Of a stretch of DNA of 64,000 nucleotides, positions 20,743 through 31,082 are shown piece after piece. Position 1 is the stretch's first letter; every line of letters starts with the position of its first letter. Source of the stretch: Pseudisothecium myosuroides (Eukaryota; Streptophyta; Bryopsida; Hypnales; Lembophyllaceae); the NCBI GenBank assembly GCA_951799445.1, contig OX637296.1, positions 16,430,001 to 16,494,000 of the forward strand, in the 5' to 3' direction. A program made the position numbers and the translations under genes. The notes beneath the pieces were generated by a model. That model had not been told where the DNA came from, ran no database searches, and saw only the letters and a program-made list of their open reading frames with translations.

Positions 20743-21918
20743 CCCCTAAAGGACCAGCCTGTTATTTTTAGTAACATAGCAATTTTGGGCAGGTACGTGT
20801 GACTAGAGATTTTTATATTTTAAGCTGAAATTTTAATAAAAGGTGGGGACAAGGAATATCTTTCATGTGCACTAAGTTTCATGACATTTGGAAATAGGAG
20901 TCAAAAGTTATGGCCTAATATGTTACTTTTTTCACCGGGCAGGCAGTCCGGGCAGATCTGGAAAAATCACTTTTTTCAAAAATAAAAATTTGAAATTGGT
21001 TTTCTAAAGTTATATATACGTGGAAAGCTTTAAATCATTCCATTTTGACCAATGAGTAAAAAGTTATGAGGTTTTTTAATTTGCGGGCAGTTATGGATTC
21101 TCTACTCTGAAATAAACTTTGAAGTTGTTTATTTAACTCAATTTTTAATATTTTTTGAAAAAAAAAAATCACAAGATTTAGGTTGTTTATTACAACATTA
21201 CAACCATTGGGATTGACATTTTTCAATTCTATAATTAAATTCTCAACAATTTAGTATTTTGGATCATTCTCTACTTCTTTCTACTTACTATTTTTTTTGT
21301 ATATGTTGTACAATTCCAAATGATTTGAAAAATTTTAAGCATGTAGCCAACTTGTTTAGAAAAAATAATTCAAAGAAGCACCACCATTTTGGACATTTTT
21401 TCATACAAATGTGACCTTGTGAAGTGCAGCTGCAAGAACAAAAAAAAAGGACTGTTGCCAATTCAAATGCTAATATCTTCCAATCCGCATGGTGGAAAAT
21501 TCTCAAATTTTTTCCACAACCTCTAAAACTAGTTTACTATAAGATCCTACGGTCACATGTGTCAAAAAAGTTTTTTTTTTCAAAAATTTGGTACTTGTAC
21601 TAAAAATGGCGGTTTTTGAGTGTTTTCGGTGAAAACATTAGAAGAATTTTGAGGCTTCCAAGAGACTGCGAGATATCAAGCCTTGGGAGCTCTGGGAATG
21701 CCCTGGGAACAGTAATCTGACGTGGTCACGAGAGTGCCACGTCAGAAAATAATAATAAAATTAATTTTTTAATATTTTAATTTTAATTTTAATTTTTTAA
21801 TTTTTTAATTTTTTTATTATTCTAATATTCTGACTGTTCCCAACTACGGGAACAATCCTGAAATGGCCCTTTGCAGGCTTCAAATTTCTTCTAATACATA
21901 GTTATGGAACTTTAGGGG
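20743..21918 (+). mobile_element. TTAA-flanked piggyBac-like MITE, copy P5
   Basis: Left end CCCCTAAAGGACCAGCCTG (flank TGAA, one change from TTAA), right end ACTTTAGGGG followed by TTAA at 21919-21922. Same orientation as P1, with AAGATCCTACGGTCACATGT near 21541. Its length is explained by the 257-bp insertion at 21639-21895. It lies inside M8. Confidence 0.7.
21639..21895. mobile_element. 257-bp MITE nested inside P5
   Basis: Ends TAGAAGAATTTTGAGGCTTC and AGGCTTCAAATTTCTTCTAA are inverted repeats. ACAT is present on both sides (21635-21638, 21896-21899). Compared with copy P4, the P5 sequence is interrupted exactly here. The interior has an inverted pair, TGACGTGG and CCACGTCA, and a run of TTTTAATTTTAA. 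Superfamily not assigned. Confidence 0.65.
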
Positions 21919-22100
21919 TTAAAGAAGAAATTTTGGTTCTAAAAGCGTTTCTTCCACGTAGGTACAGAACTGATGTTGGAGATGTACACACTATAAAGAT
22001 GGCAATTTAAGGTCAATGGCACATTTGGGTGTACCTACCTTAGTTACTCACTTTGGGATGGCTCCGGATACCAACAATTTTGTTTTGTTTTTATTTTTCA

Positions 22101-22345
22101 TGAAGTGCCAAAGTGGCAATACAAAATGTTATAGTGGTACTCCAAATTTCAGCATTCATCCACATATTGGATAGAAAATATCACATTAGTACATATCACA
22201 TGTCCATAATTTTGTTTTCATACACAATCTGGCGATTTCATCTAAGATTTTTTTTTAATTTGAAGTTTCTAAGCAAAAAACTTCATGATTTGTTGCCATC
22301 TCTTAGCCAAGTAATGTTTTATAGTGCAATTTGGCACTATAAAGC
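22101..22345 (+). repeat. Dispersed repeat R2, copy 1
   Basis: Closely similar, in reverse, to about 63050-63310. Shared blocks include TGTTATAGTGG, CTCCAAATTTCA, AGAAAATATCA and ACATATCAC. GTGCCA and TGGCAC occur near its two ends, so it may be a MITE. Open frames seen in both copies reflect this shared sequence and have no known family. Confidence 0.65.
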
Positions 22346-22629
22346 CCCTCCAAAACCTTGGATACCATTGTAGTTGCGGCCAAAGGCTTGGTGGAAAATA
22401 ATTCTAAATATGGATATCAAATTGTTGGAGATTACTTTTTTAAATGTATGGGAAAAAGGAATCTTGTAAACAAAATAAAATATTGCATATATCAAACCTT
22501 TTTTTTTTTGGAAAAAAAATTATCTTTTTTGCAAAGAAGTAACGATCCTACCCTTCACTTATGATACTCAATGCTTCTTAGACAAACTTTGAAATAAAGT
22601 AAGCTAGAGGGGGACTATTATGTAAGCCT

Positions 22630-22843
22630 AAAATCATGAGCACATGAACCTAGAAGACTATACATTTATATTATAGGTGTCTATATTATAGAAACCTTTC
22701 ATAATTAAAGGTTACCTATGTTGTAGATACCTATATTATAGGTGTTTATGTTATAAACAACTTCAGTGTTCTAGAATATCTACTTATAAATATGCTTAAG
22801 GCTCACATGCTAGCATTTCCCTGCTCACATGCTAGCATCATTG
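22630..22843. repeat. TATAGGTRCCTATA-rich repeat with GCTCACATGCTAGCAT ends, copy 1
   Basis: Degenerate short units such as CTATATTATAGGTGT recur through the segment. GCTCACATGCTAGCAT appears twice (22803-22818 and 22823-22838). The end CTAGCATCATTGCA (22829-22842) is the reverse complement of the start of the related segment at 59930-60175, so these are two copies of one element in opposite orientation. Confidence 0.55.
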
Positions 22844-23533
22844 CATAGTAGCACAAATAGGTTCAATAAAATTGTGCCACAAATTGAATGACGTTAATTT
22901 ATATCAAAATTGCCTATAGATGAAAAGTTGATTGTGAAGTTGACTAATTGAGGGCACTGGTTGCCCTAATGAAGTAGAATGAATTAGGATTGAGCTTGTG
23001 CTCAAAAACTTGTATAAATGAATGTCGATAATAGATTAGTACTCAGTGTAGAATGTCAAAGCATTTAACTTTAGAACAATGAAATTGAAGCATGAATTTG
23101 AAAAATTAACCAATTTAACTTTGAGCTGTTGAAATTTAAACTGTATATAATATATGCACTTGCCATTTTTGGATTTCATCTAAATTTTTCTACAATTTGT
23201 ATATTTGTCGCTGAATATTCAAGAGTTCATTTGTAGATAATTACAACTATAGTGAATTTGCACACAAAAAAAGCATCCTAACTCAATCCCTAACGCGGTG
23301 GATTATCCAAGAAGCAATTGCAAATGATTTTCAATTACCATTTTTGGTTAGCTCTAGCTTTTATCATTTTTCAAGTTTTTTTTAAAACTTTTAGAAAAAT
23401 GTTGTCTCGTTTCAAATGATACCATATTTGAGCCATTTTAACCTTGGGTGCATTCAAAACTGAAAAAAATGCAAGGATTGATAGTTCTTTGCATTTTACA
23501 TCTATTATTTATAGAGAGATATGGAGTATTATA
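22844..23533. other. No gene or repeat recognised
   Basis: AT-rich DNA without recognisable coding potential. Confidence 0.4.
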
Positions 23534-23535
23534 TA

Positions 23536-23944
23536 AGGTAGAAGGCTCATAAACTGACCATTTAAGGGCTGGTCGCCTTTTTCATGTATTTCCTTGGATG
23601 GGAATATTTTTAGCTCATTTTTCGGACATAGAGAAGTTGATGAGGAATCTAACCCAAGTCGTTTTGTATTTTTCCGAGCATTTTTGAATTACTTATGAAT
23701 TTTCAAACAAGTTGGGTCATAGGTCCCTTTTTGTGACCCTAGGTCTTTTATAAATGGTTCACTTGCAATTCTAAATAAAAATGGGAAAAGCAAAGAGAGT
23801 GACTGGCTCTTGCAATTAATAAGTCTTTTTTCCTTGGTTCATTCAATGATTATAATAGTCAATTTCAGAACCAACTCATGTCCATTTCACAGTCATTTAT
23901 AGGGGCCATTCTTAATGCCCGAACTGTTCATGAGCCTTCTACCT
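23536..23944. mobile_element. AGGTAGGAGG MITE, copy M3
   Basis: Ends AGGTAGAAGGCTCATAAAC and CATGAGCCTTCTACCT with TA on both sides (23534-23535, 23945-23946); 409 bp. Collinear with M5 at 43178-43587: both carry TTTAAGGGCTG, TAGGTCTTTTATAAA or TAGGTCTCCCAAAAT, and a CCTTGGTTCATTCAA-like block. Confidence 0.8.
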
Positions 23945-23946
23945 TA

Positions 23947-24703
23947 TGGCCCTTCTTTTGAAGATACATTGTGTTGTGTATTTTTAAGCGACGGTGTAAT
24001 ACATCGTGTCAGCTTTATTACAACAAAGATGACACATAAGGGAGGAGGCTGTAAAACAGAGCGTTTTAGGATATATTAATCTTTTGATCTTCCAAGCAAG
24101 CTGATTTTTTCACATTTGATTAGATTTGATCTAAATAAAGAATCTTAGTGTTATATACTCAAAAATCACTAAATAAATTGTAGTATTTTTTTTTCAAACA
24201 ATGCCTCCAAAGGCACAAGAAATCCTCACTTCTTGCAATGAACTTATCACCTGTGCATTAGAGGTTAACCCTATAATGACTTGGCCAATGGCCTAAAAGT
24301 GTTAATGGATGACAAAGAATCGTGGCTTCTATATAAGATAGAAGTGCAAATGTTCATCCTTGGAATTTTGTATAAAAAGAAGAGGTCTTGCATAGTAGTT
24401 TGAGCTCTAAATCCATATTCTTTGCGGTTTTTTTTAAAATAAATGATTCATGTGGTACACAAAAGGATGATTTCAACAATGTCCAATCTAGCATTCTAGG
24501 GTTAAACAATACTAGACACTTAAGTTTGGCCTAAGCAATTAATTATATCAAATAATAAGTATATCTCATCTTTATCACATTCTATCTTCTAGGAGTTGCA
24601 CCCGATCCACATATGCCATTTGGCATGTATTTCCAATTTCTAGCAGTTATAGAGAGAATATTATCAACCAACAATACAATTCCTTTTGCTTCCCCACAAA
24701 GCA
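23947..24703. other. No supported gene
   Basis: AT-rich. GAGGTTAACCCTATAATGAC at 24262-24281 resembles an end of the TTAA-flanked family (compare 43771-43790) but no partner end is clear. Confidence 0.35.
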
Positions 24704-24815
24704 GTAGCACCAAGCATTGCAACTTCCTACCCAGCCAATGACTCTCTACAACATCTCAAATCATCCAATAGCACTAGCATTGCAACTACTTCCCAACTAG
24801 CCAATGACTCTCTAC
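24704..24815. repeat. Two-copy repeat of about 48 bp
   Basis: AGTAGCACCAAGCATTGCAA to CTCTACA (24704-24750) recurs as AATAGCACTAGCATTGCAAC to CTCTACA (24768-24815). No function visible. Confidence 0.75.
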
Positions 24816-25657
24816 ATATTAGACTAAAATTCAATTCTAGGAATTGAAAGAAGGATTATTTATCCCGATCTCAAAGGCATTTTTTTTTTGCAAATTGCTG
24901 AAGTAGCAACATACTTGAAAATGATTTAGCCAAATATTTAGTATTCATCTTTATTTTGGATAGAGCTATCTTTTCATCCACATATTTGGATGAATTTCAT
25001 TTAAATTGGCAATTTCATCCAAATTATTAAAAAAAATTAGAACATCTTGGCATCATCATCCAATTTTTTTGTAAATTTTTCCTATAAGGTAGAAACACTC
25101 CAAAGCGTCCCTGTTCCCATTCTTGTACCCTAGACTACCACTAAATGTGTCTCTAGTCTGTTGTTAATGTATCCTTCAAATGCTTAAATTTTATTCATTG
25201 ACTACTATTTTTTTGTAGATTTTGGTTTAGGATTCACCTATATGATAGTTTTAGTGGTCTAGGGAGCCGGCACTTTGAAAAATCATAGAAATTACATACC
25301 ACATCCGAAAAATCTATTTATTTATTTATTTTTAATATTCATGATTTTCACTTGCTAATACTAGAAAAATATTATTTTTAGGGATAGGTGCCTCCAACTA
25401 TGCTGAATTGCTTACATATTGACGGTTTTAGGTGTTTCCACTGTAGGCTTGGTGCTCCCAAGTTATTTTTGATGCTTTTAAGCATTTAAATGCCTAAAAT
25501 AAAATCTTCTCCAAAGGGAATGGTTTAGGTTGGCGGATTAACAATGTTATGGAACAAGCAGATCAAATCTGACAACCATGTAGGCCTGGTACTTATTGGG
25601 TTACGCTAGCCGTACAATAAGCTTAGCCAGGATGGAGTCCGAATTTGAAAGATCAAC
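24816..25657. other. No supported gene
   Basis: AT-rich. TATAAGGTAGAAACACTCC near 25084 looks like a left end of the AGGTAGG family but no matching right end was found. ATGCTGAATTGCTTACATAT near 25400 resembles the outer end of the inverted-repeat structure at 9786-13190. Confidence 0.35.
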
Positions 25658-25659
25658 TA

Positions 25660-25976
25660 AGGTAGGAGGCTCAAATTCCGACCGGGCATTAAAAGCGAAC
25701 ATGACTTAGAGGCCGGTACATTTTGCTTTCTTCAATGTACCAACTATGCACATTTCAGGGGGTGGTTGCTTTTGATGACCACAAATGATCACTTTTTTTC
25801 AACTTCAAAAATTTGTAACTAATTCCACAAAGGTCTATAAAATATGAAACGACTTGGGTTAGATGTCAATTCCACTTCTCTTTCAAGGAAAATTTACTGA
25901 AAAATATTTCAAGATGTTTTACCTCCCCAAAATTCAGTTTCAGCGCTTAGATGGTCGCTTTATGGACCTCCTACCT
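25660..25976. mobile_element. AGGTAGGAGG MITE, copy M2
   Basis: Ends AGGTAGGAGGCTCAAATTCC and TATGGACCTCCTACCT with TA on both sides (25658-25659, 25977-25978); 317 bp. It is the closest relative of M1 in this window, in the same orientation, so one can be used to polarise changes in the other. Confidence 0.8.
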
Positions 25977-26266
25977 TAGAACTCAAGAGCCAGAGATGGC
26001 ACGCCTGTTGAGTTAGTATCTAGTGTCCAGTGTCCAGTGTCCACAAACTTTTAAACAAGATGAATCAAATGGTAAAGTTTGGCCCATGATCACCTCCAGA
26101 GAACAATGCTTGCATAGAATGTTCCTGCTGGGGACAGTCAGAGACATGGCAGACCAAATTTTAGACCGGCCTCGACAGTACAAAATCACGTGGGCGGGTG
26201 TAAGTTATTCAGGCAGCAGATTGATGCACTCATCTAATTGATGCTTATTACAATAGCTCCACAATA

Positions 26267-26351
26267 CTCCCTCTTTCTCAAAATATATCCAGCAGTAGCA
26301 CTCCCCCACTTTCCCACTAGAAATCAAGGATTTATTTTGAGACAGAGGGAG
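26267..26351. mobile_element. Very short Stowaway MITE
   Basis: Ends CTCCCTCTTTCTCAAAATA and TATTTTGAGACAGAGGGAG with TA on both sides (26265-26266, 26352-26353). At 85 bp it is shorter than usual for Stowaway, so it is probably an internal deletion product. Confidence 0.8.
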
Positions 26352-26356
26352 TACTA

Positions 26357-26680
26357 AGGTAGGAGCACCCATTTCCTTCCACGGACTAGATCCCATTCCC
26401 TTTGACAGCCTCCCAATCTGCCCATCAGGTGATTTTGTGGCCATTGGATTTTATGTGATTTGTTATTGGAAATGGGATCATTGAGCATCGGTTTAGGGTG
26501 CTTTTCCTTTTTGCACTTCGATCAAGATTTCTGAAGGCATTTTTCAAAATTAAAGAGTTTTTTTTTTAATTGAATCTTACACTCTCCCATTTGCCTTCCC
26601 TTTGGTCCATTTGTTTTCCACACTGGCTTCATGGTTTGCTTCCCATGGCTTAAACGGACGGTTATGGGTGCCTCCCACCT
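26357..26680. mobile_element. AGGTAGG-type MITE, copy M7
   Basis: Ends AGGTAGGAGCACCCATTTCC and GGGTGCCTCCCACCT with TA on both sides (26355-26356, 26681-26682); 324 bp. Its GCACCCAT subterminal sequence links it to M9 (53942-54079), a subfamily separate from M1/M2. It starts one base after the TA of the Stowaway element. Confidence 0.75.
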
Positions 26681-26892
26681 TACTCAAAACAAGAATGGTG
26701 TGGAATGGTGAGGCTCTATCATAGGTAAATTTATTCATTAGTTGAATCCTACATCCCTACTCCAACCAAACCCTAACCACATTGTGCAGTGTAAATGCAA
26801 TTGTAGATAGGATTTAGAAACTTAGATTATGAAACCAAAGTTGATGCCATAGTCTTTGTCCTTCTGACAAAACCAATAAATCCATCAGTGAT

Positions 26893-26942
26893 ACTCCCTC
26901 AATTTTCCACTAGAAACCATGGATTTATTTTGAGCCTGAAGG
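26893..26942. mobile_element. Truncated Stowaway relative
   Basis: TACTCCCTC at 26892 followed by TTTTCCACTAGAAACCATGG and GGATTTATTTTGAG parallels the 26267-26351 copy. The right end is degraded to CCTGAAGGGG. Confidence 0.5.
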
Positions 26943-27701
26943 GGCCGCTGATTGAGAGAACTCAAATGCAACAGTGCTGGCATCATGGCGTGGCTTGCGT
27001 TGCGTTTGCGTGGCCTGCTGCTGCTGGCTTGCACATACTGTATATTTCCCGTTCCGAACTTTGTGCAGGCAAACATGCATTGACCGTCTAGAACAATCAG
27101 CCATGGCATGATTCGCACTTTCTCGCCTGCCGTGCCTCGATCAGACAGAACGCGGAGTCTGACTAGCTGTGCTGTGTGGGTCCTCAGCTCATGGAGTGAG
27201 TCTCTCTCTCTCTCTCACTGTCCTTGGGGGTGTCAGTCTCGTGCTTCGGGCGCAGACCGACCGACGACGACTAAAAGGTCCCTAGTAACTTAGTGCTGCA
27301 GCTGTGCATTATCAATGGTGCTGCTGCAGCAGAGTGACCGGACCGGTCTCCCTCACTCTGCTAGCTCGCTCGCTAGTGGTCAGTGATGAAAAATGGGAAA
27401 ATTAGAGTTGTACAGTACACTCATCAGACACCCCTGCCTTGCCTTGCCTGGAGTGGCGGGTTCTCAATCTAGCTAGCTCTTGAAAATAATTCAGTTCACG
27501 GCAACGTCTCCATCAACACCAGTTTTGTTCAACTGAACAGACAGGCTATATCATGTGTTAACATATAGAACTATCTTCTGACTGACTGAGGAAAAAAGTG
27601 GGGTGCCTGTGTTTTATTCAACTCACCACAAAAGGCACGGTCAATAATGTGCATTTCGATACTGACATCAATTGGAGTGATTCAGCGTCTGCTGTGCCAA
27701 A
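26943..27701. other. No supported gene; start of the low-repeat island
   Basis: Base composition becomes more balanced. A short CT microsatellite lies at about 27199-27218. Open frames here overlap on both strands and have no family match. Confidence 0.35.
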
Positions 27702-27839
27702 ATTGTGACATTCAAACGGTGTGCATTGGAAGCTCAAAAAAAAGTTTTGAGGTGATAGAAAAATACACTAATTGTGACATTCAAATGGTGCGCATTGGAA
27801 GCTCACAAAAATGTTTCAAGGTGATAGAGATATACACTA
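27702..27839. repeat. 69-bp tandem repeat, two copies
   Basis: Units start at 27702 and 27771 with ATTGTGACATTCAAA; each continues with GCATTGGAAGCTCA and GGTGATAGA and ends near TACACTA. The few differences suggest a fairly recent duplication. Confidence 0.85.
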
Positions 27840-27841
27840 GG

Positions 27842-28785
27842 TAATTTTATTTCAATTGGTACCTGGGAGCAAAAGTTATGCCATTGTAAGCCCAAATTTT
27901 AGGATGCCGGATAACAAAAGAAACTCACAAAAACTTGAAACAAAATGACAATTTATAAATTTTTATTCTCATAGATTGTAATTTTTGTTTACATGACGAA
28001 TTTTATGAAAATGGCAATATTCCATACACCATTTCAGACCACGTGGTCTCAACCATCTAGGACAAGTATAGATTTCAAACCGCGTAGTCTAAATTATAAA
28101 CTAAGTGCCAATGAAAGTTGCAAAATGACTGCCATTTTAATGAAATTCCCCATTTATATGAATTTTTTTATTCATTCTATTTGGAATCTTGGATTAGTGA
28201 TGTGAAAGTTATGAAGCTTCTTGTTTTGCAAGCAATCATGACATTTTCTTGAGAATTCAAATAACATATTGGATTTATTTTCTTAACTCAATTTTCAAAA
28301 TTTCCACAAGGATTATTATAATTGCTAGAACATTCTCACAATTGGGATGAGTTTGTTTCAATTTCATCGTAGAGCTATTAGAGATTTATTTTTCCTTTTA
28401 ATTTTGTACCTACATCTATTGAATAATTTTAAAAGAATGAAAACTAACTTGTTGTTTTCAGAATTTTTTCCTAGACTTTCAACTCAATTCTTCAACATGA
28501 AAATTTCAAATTCAAAAGTTTTAATACAAATATTTTTAGCTAAGAACATTCAAACTTCAAAGTCTTATAATCTAGTCACGCAAAGTAGAAGAAAACTTGT
28601 TTTCTTCACTTTTGACACAATTAACTTGTAACTTGTTTGGTGAATTTTTTTCACACTAATTTAGTGTAAGATTCTACAATTAGATTTGGAAGAAAAAAAA
28701 AATAATAATAATTTTTTTGCTCTTTGCAATAGAAATGGCAATTTCGAGTGACTTCCGATGAAAAAATGGCCTCGGGACATTAATG
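27842..28785 (+). mobile_element. Degenerate piggyBac-like MITE, copy P8
   Basis: Follows the internal order of P1: GGTACCTGGGAGCAAAAGTT, then a TTTTTATTCTCATAGATTG block, TTGTACCTACATCTATTGAA, and AAATGGCAATTTCGAGTG near the right end. The right terminus has decayed to CTCGGGACATTAAT and the left terminus is missing. Confidence 0.6.
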
Positions 28786-31082
28786 AATTCACACTATTCA
28801 ATGATTGAGTTTTTCTTTTTTACTTCAGTGAATAGTATTACAATTAAGTGTGGTGTTTGCAATGTATGGGTTCACAAACCTAAGGTGAAGTACAATCTAC
28901 AATAGTTGATGATAAAAGCTCTATTTTGTGTGACCCCATGTTTGTAGGATTGTAGGAGTAACTCTATTTGGGAGACAACACTAAATAGACTGAAGAGTGT
29001 AGCTTCATTCATAGCCACCGCATGTTACCTTGGCTCCAACTGAAGCAGCATCTGCAAGAAGAATTCCTCAACCCGGATAACTGTAATTCCCGAATAAAAC
29101 CGGCTAGCCCTGACACGAAGCCAGATCGACCCCAGAGATGTTTCAAAGTACAACGGCCCCAAAAGGTAAGAATAAATAGCTTAACCGTTAGAATGGAAGT
29201 AGTAGCAACTGAAGCTATATACCTAGATGACCAACCCTTTCAGTTCCCCAGATGCACAGTTTCGCTAGCTAGGCTAGCTAGACATTGATTGTTGATTCAT
29301 CGAACCCCATGCCATTCCCTTCCCCCTCCAATCCGCATTTCCTAGCTTTTTCCTTTCCAAGTCCTGCCTCGATGTGTGCATCAAGTCAAAGATTATTGAT
29401 CAATATCATTATTCGTCATTCTCAAGTGCATCCCACATAAGTGAGAGACCTTAGAGCCAGTTGCCAACAGACAGTCCATCTTCGAGACCCCATCTCGATC
29501 CGGGACCCCACCTGCAGGAAGCTCAGGCAGCAAGCAACGGTGATATGATCGATAGATGTTGTAAATCTTATCCAATTATTCTGCCCTAGCGATCGATTAC
29601 AGTTCAGTTTTTTCCCTAGCATCACATGGCCGGGATATTCGAGATTTGGACTTACTACAATAGCTACTGTGGCTGGTCGGACTTGAATGGAAGTTGGTCT
29701 GGCAATTCAAGCAGTAACTCGTGCAAGTTGCGTCTCGGATGACACGAATCGTTGTCGTCTCAACCTTGTGCGCGCGCACTTGCACTTGCAGTTGCCCTTG
29801 CACTTGGCTTTGCTTTGGAAGCTAGTTAAGCATTGTTGTTTTTTCTGCAGTGGGTCCCGATCGAGCTGGTCGGCGAGCTGGAGCTTTAGTACGGGAAGGT
29901 CGTCTCATGAGTACCTTTACTCTTCGTACGGGCGGGGTGAGGAGCTAGCTGGAGCTGAGGCATAAATGGAGCCGCATGGAAATGCGCTTCTGGTTTTGGC
30001 TCCTAAGGCTTCACTTTCTCTCTCTCTTTTTCTCTCTTGGTCTCTTTCTCACTTGGTCTCTTGGTCTCTTAGTTGCTCTCTTTCTCCAAAACGGTAGTGA
30101 CTGTACGTCCTGGACTGGCTGGACTCGATCGATGGATGTCCTCCAGATTCGACCGATCGGCCCCAAGAACCCCACTGCTTGATCTTCCGGATTCTTGTAA
30201 CCCCCCGACGTTAAACGAGTATGGGATGAAGTGTACTGCACGCCACTAGTGAAATTGGCACACCATCACGGCCTCCGTCGCCCTTGTCAAGCTTGTGCCG
30301 GCCTGGCCTTAACTTGCCTGCCTCCCAGTGTGAGCCTCCTTGTGGATCTCTTCTCCTTGGTGTAGGGAATGCTAGCTACAGCAGTGCTCGCCCGGCGTTC
30401 AAGCTGTAGGCAATTGCCAGCCTAGATCAGGAGCAAGCTTACTTGCAAGTGTGTTCGTTCCTTCCGGCCTGTGGTTCCAGTGGGGTTACGTTGAAGCTAG
30501 CATGCAACAAGCAGTCTCAGATCTGTTGAATTCTGGAGGTTTCGTAACTATCTAGTGCGTTGGATTCTGGTGGTAGCTAGCTGCTCTGGAATCAATCTTT
30601 CTCGTTGAGAGTTGAGGGTTGATCGAATGGTATAACTTACAGTTTTCTGTGACTGAAACTGAATTACCGACTGCAAGGAGCTCTAAGGTGACGATGGCAG
30701 CAGTTGTGGTCTGGGTTTCAACAGTGAAGTACTAGTGTGGCAAGCTGTAGGTCTGGTTTGATATCATTCTAGAATTCAAACTGACGGCGAAAGACAGGCG
30801 GCTGGTGAGATACACCGATCCTGGTGTTGGAGATTTGGAAGTAAGAGACTGTTGGAATAGGAAAACTCCCTTTAGTATGGAGGCCGGTTAAGATATCCAT
30901 CTGGTTGGGGTTCGAATCGAAACGACCAACTGGGTTTGCAGGAAGACAAATTGCAAATAAGGGTGTGTGATTAGGAAGTGTGGAGACGACGGGATGAGAT
31001 CGCTGAAGTTAGAGAGGGAGGAAAGGAAAGAACCGAGAGCTGGATCCAAGTTGCAGCTGCATCAGGGGTTGTACTGAGTATC
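28786..31082. promoter_or_regulatory. Upstream region of the MYB gene, no elements assigned
   Basis: About 2.3 kb of low-repeat DNA ahead of the MYB start. A CT-rich stretch lies at 30009-30090. CTAGCTAG palindromes recur near 29265-29283. I cannot point to a convincing TATA box or transcription start. An AAAAGGTAAGAAT at 29160-29172 resembles a splice donor and might belong to a leader exon, but this is untested. Confidence 0.3.

Larger units (their letters stand above)
20589..22040. mobile_element. AGGTAGG-type MITE M8, host of a nested insertion
   Basis: Ends AGGTAGGTACACGC and GGGTGTACCTACCT with TA on both sides (20587-20588, 22041-22042). It is 1452 bp as it stands, but 1176 bp belong to the TTAA-flanked element inside it, so the original was about 275 bp, normal for this family. 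Confidence 0.7.

Noticed and set aside
30850..30930. Possible tRNA (GGGGTTCGAATCG near 30907 resembles a B box)
   Set aside because: No matching A box or acceptor stem at the right distance, and no anticodon arm can be drawn.
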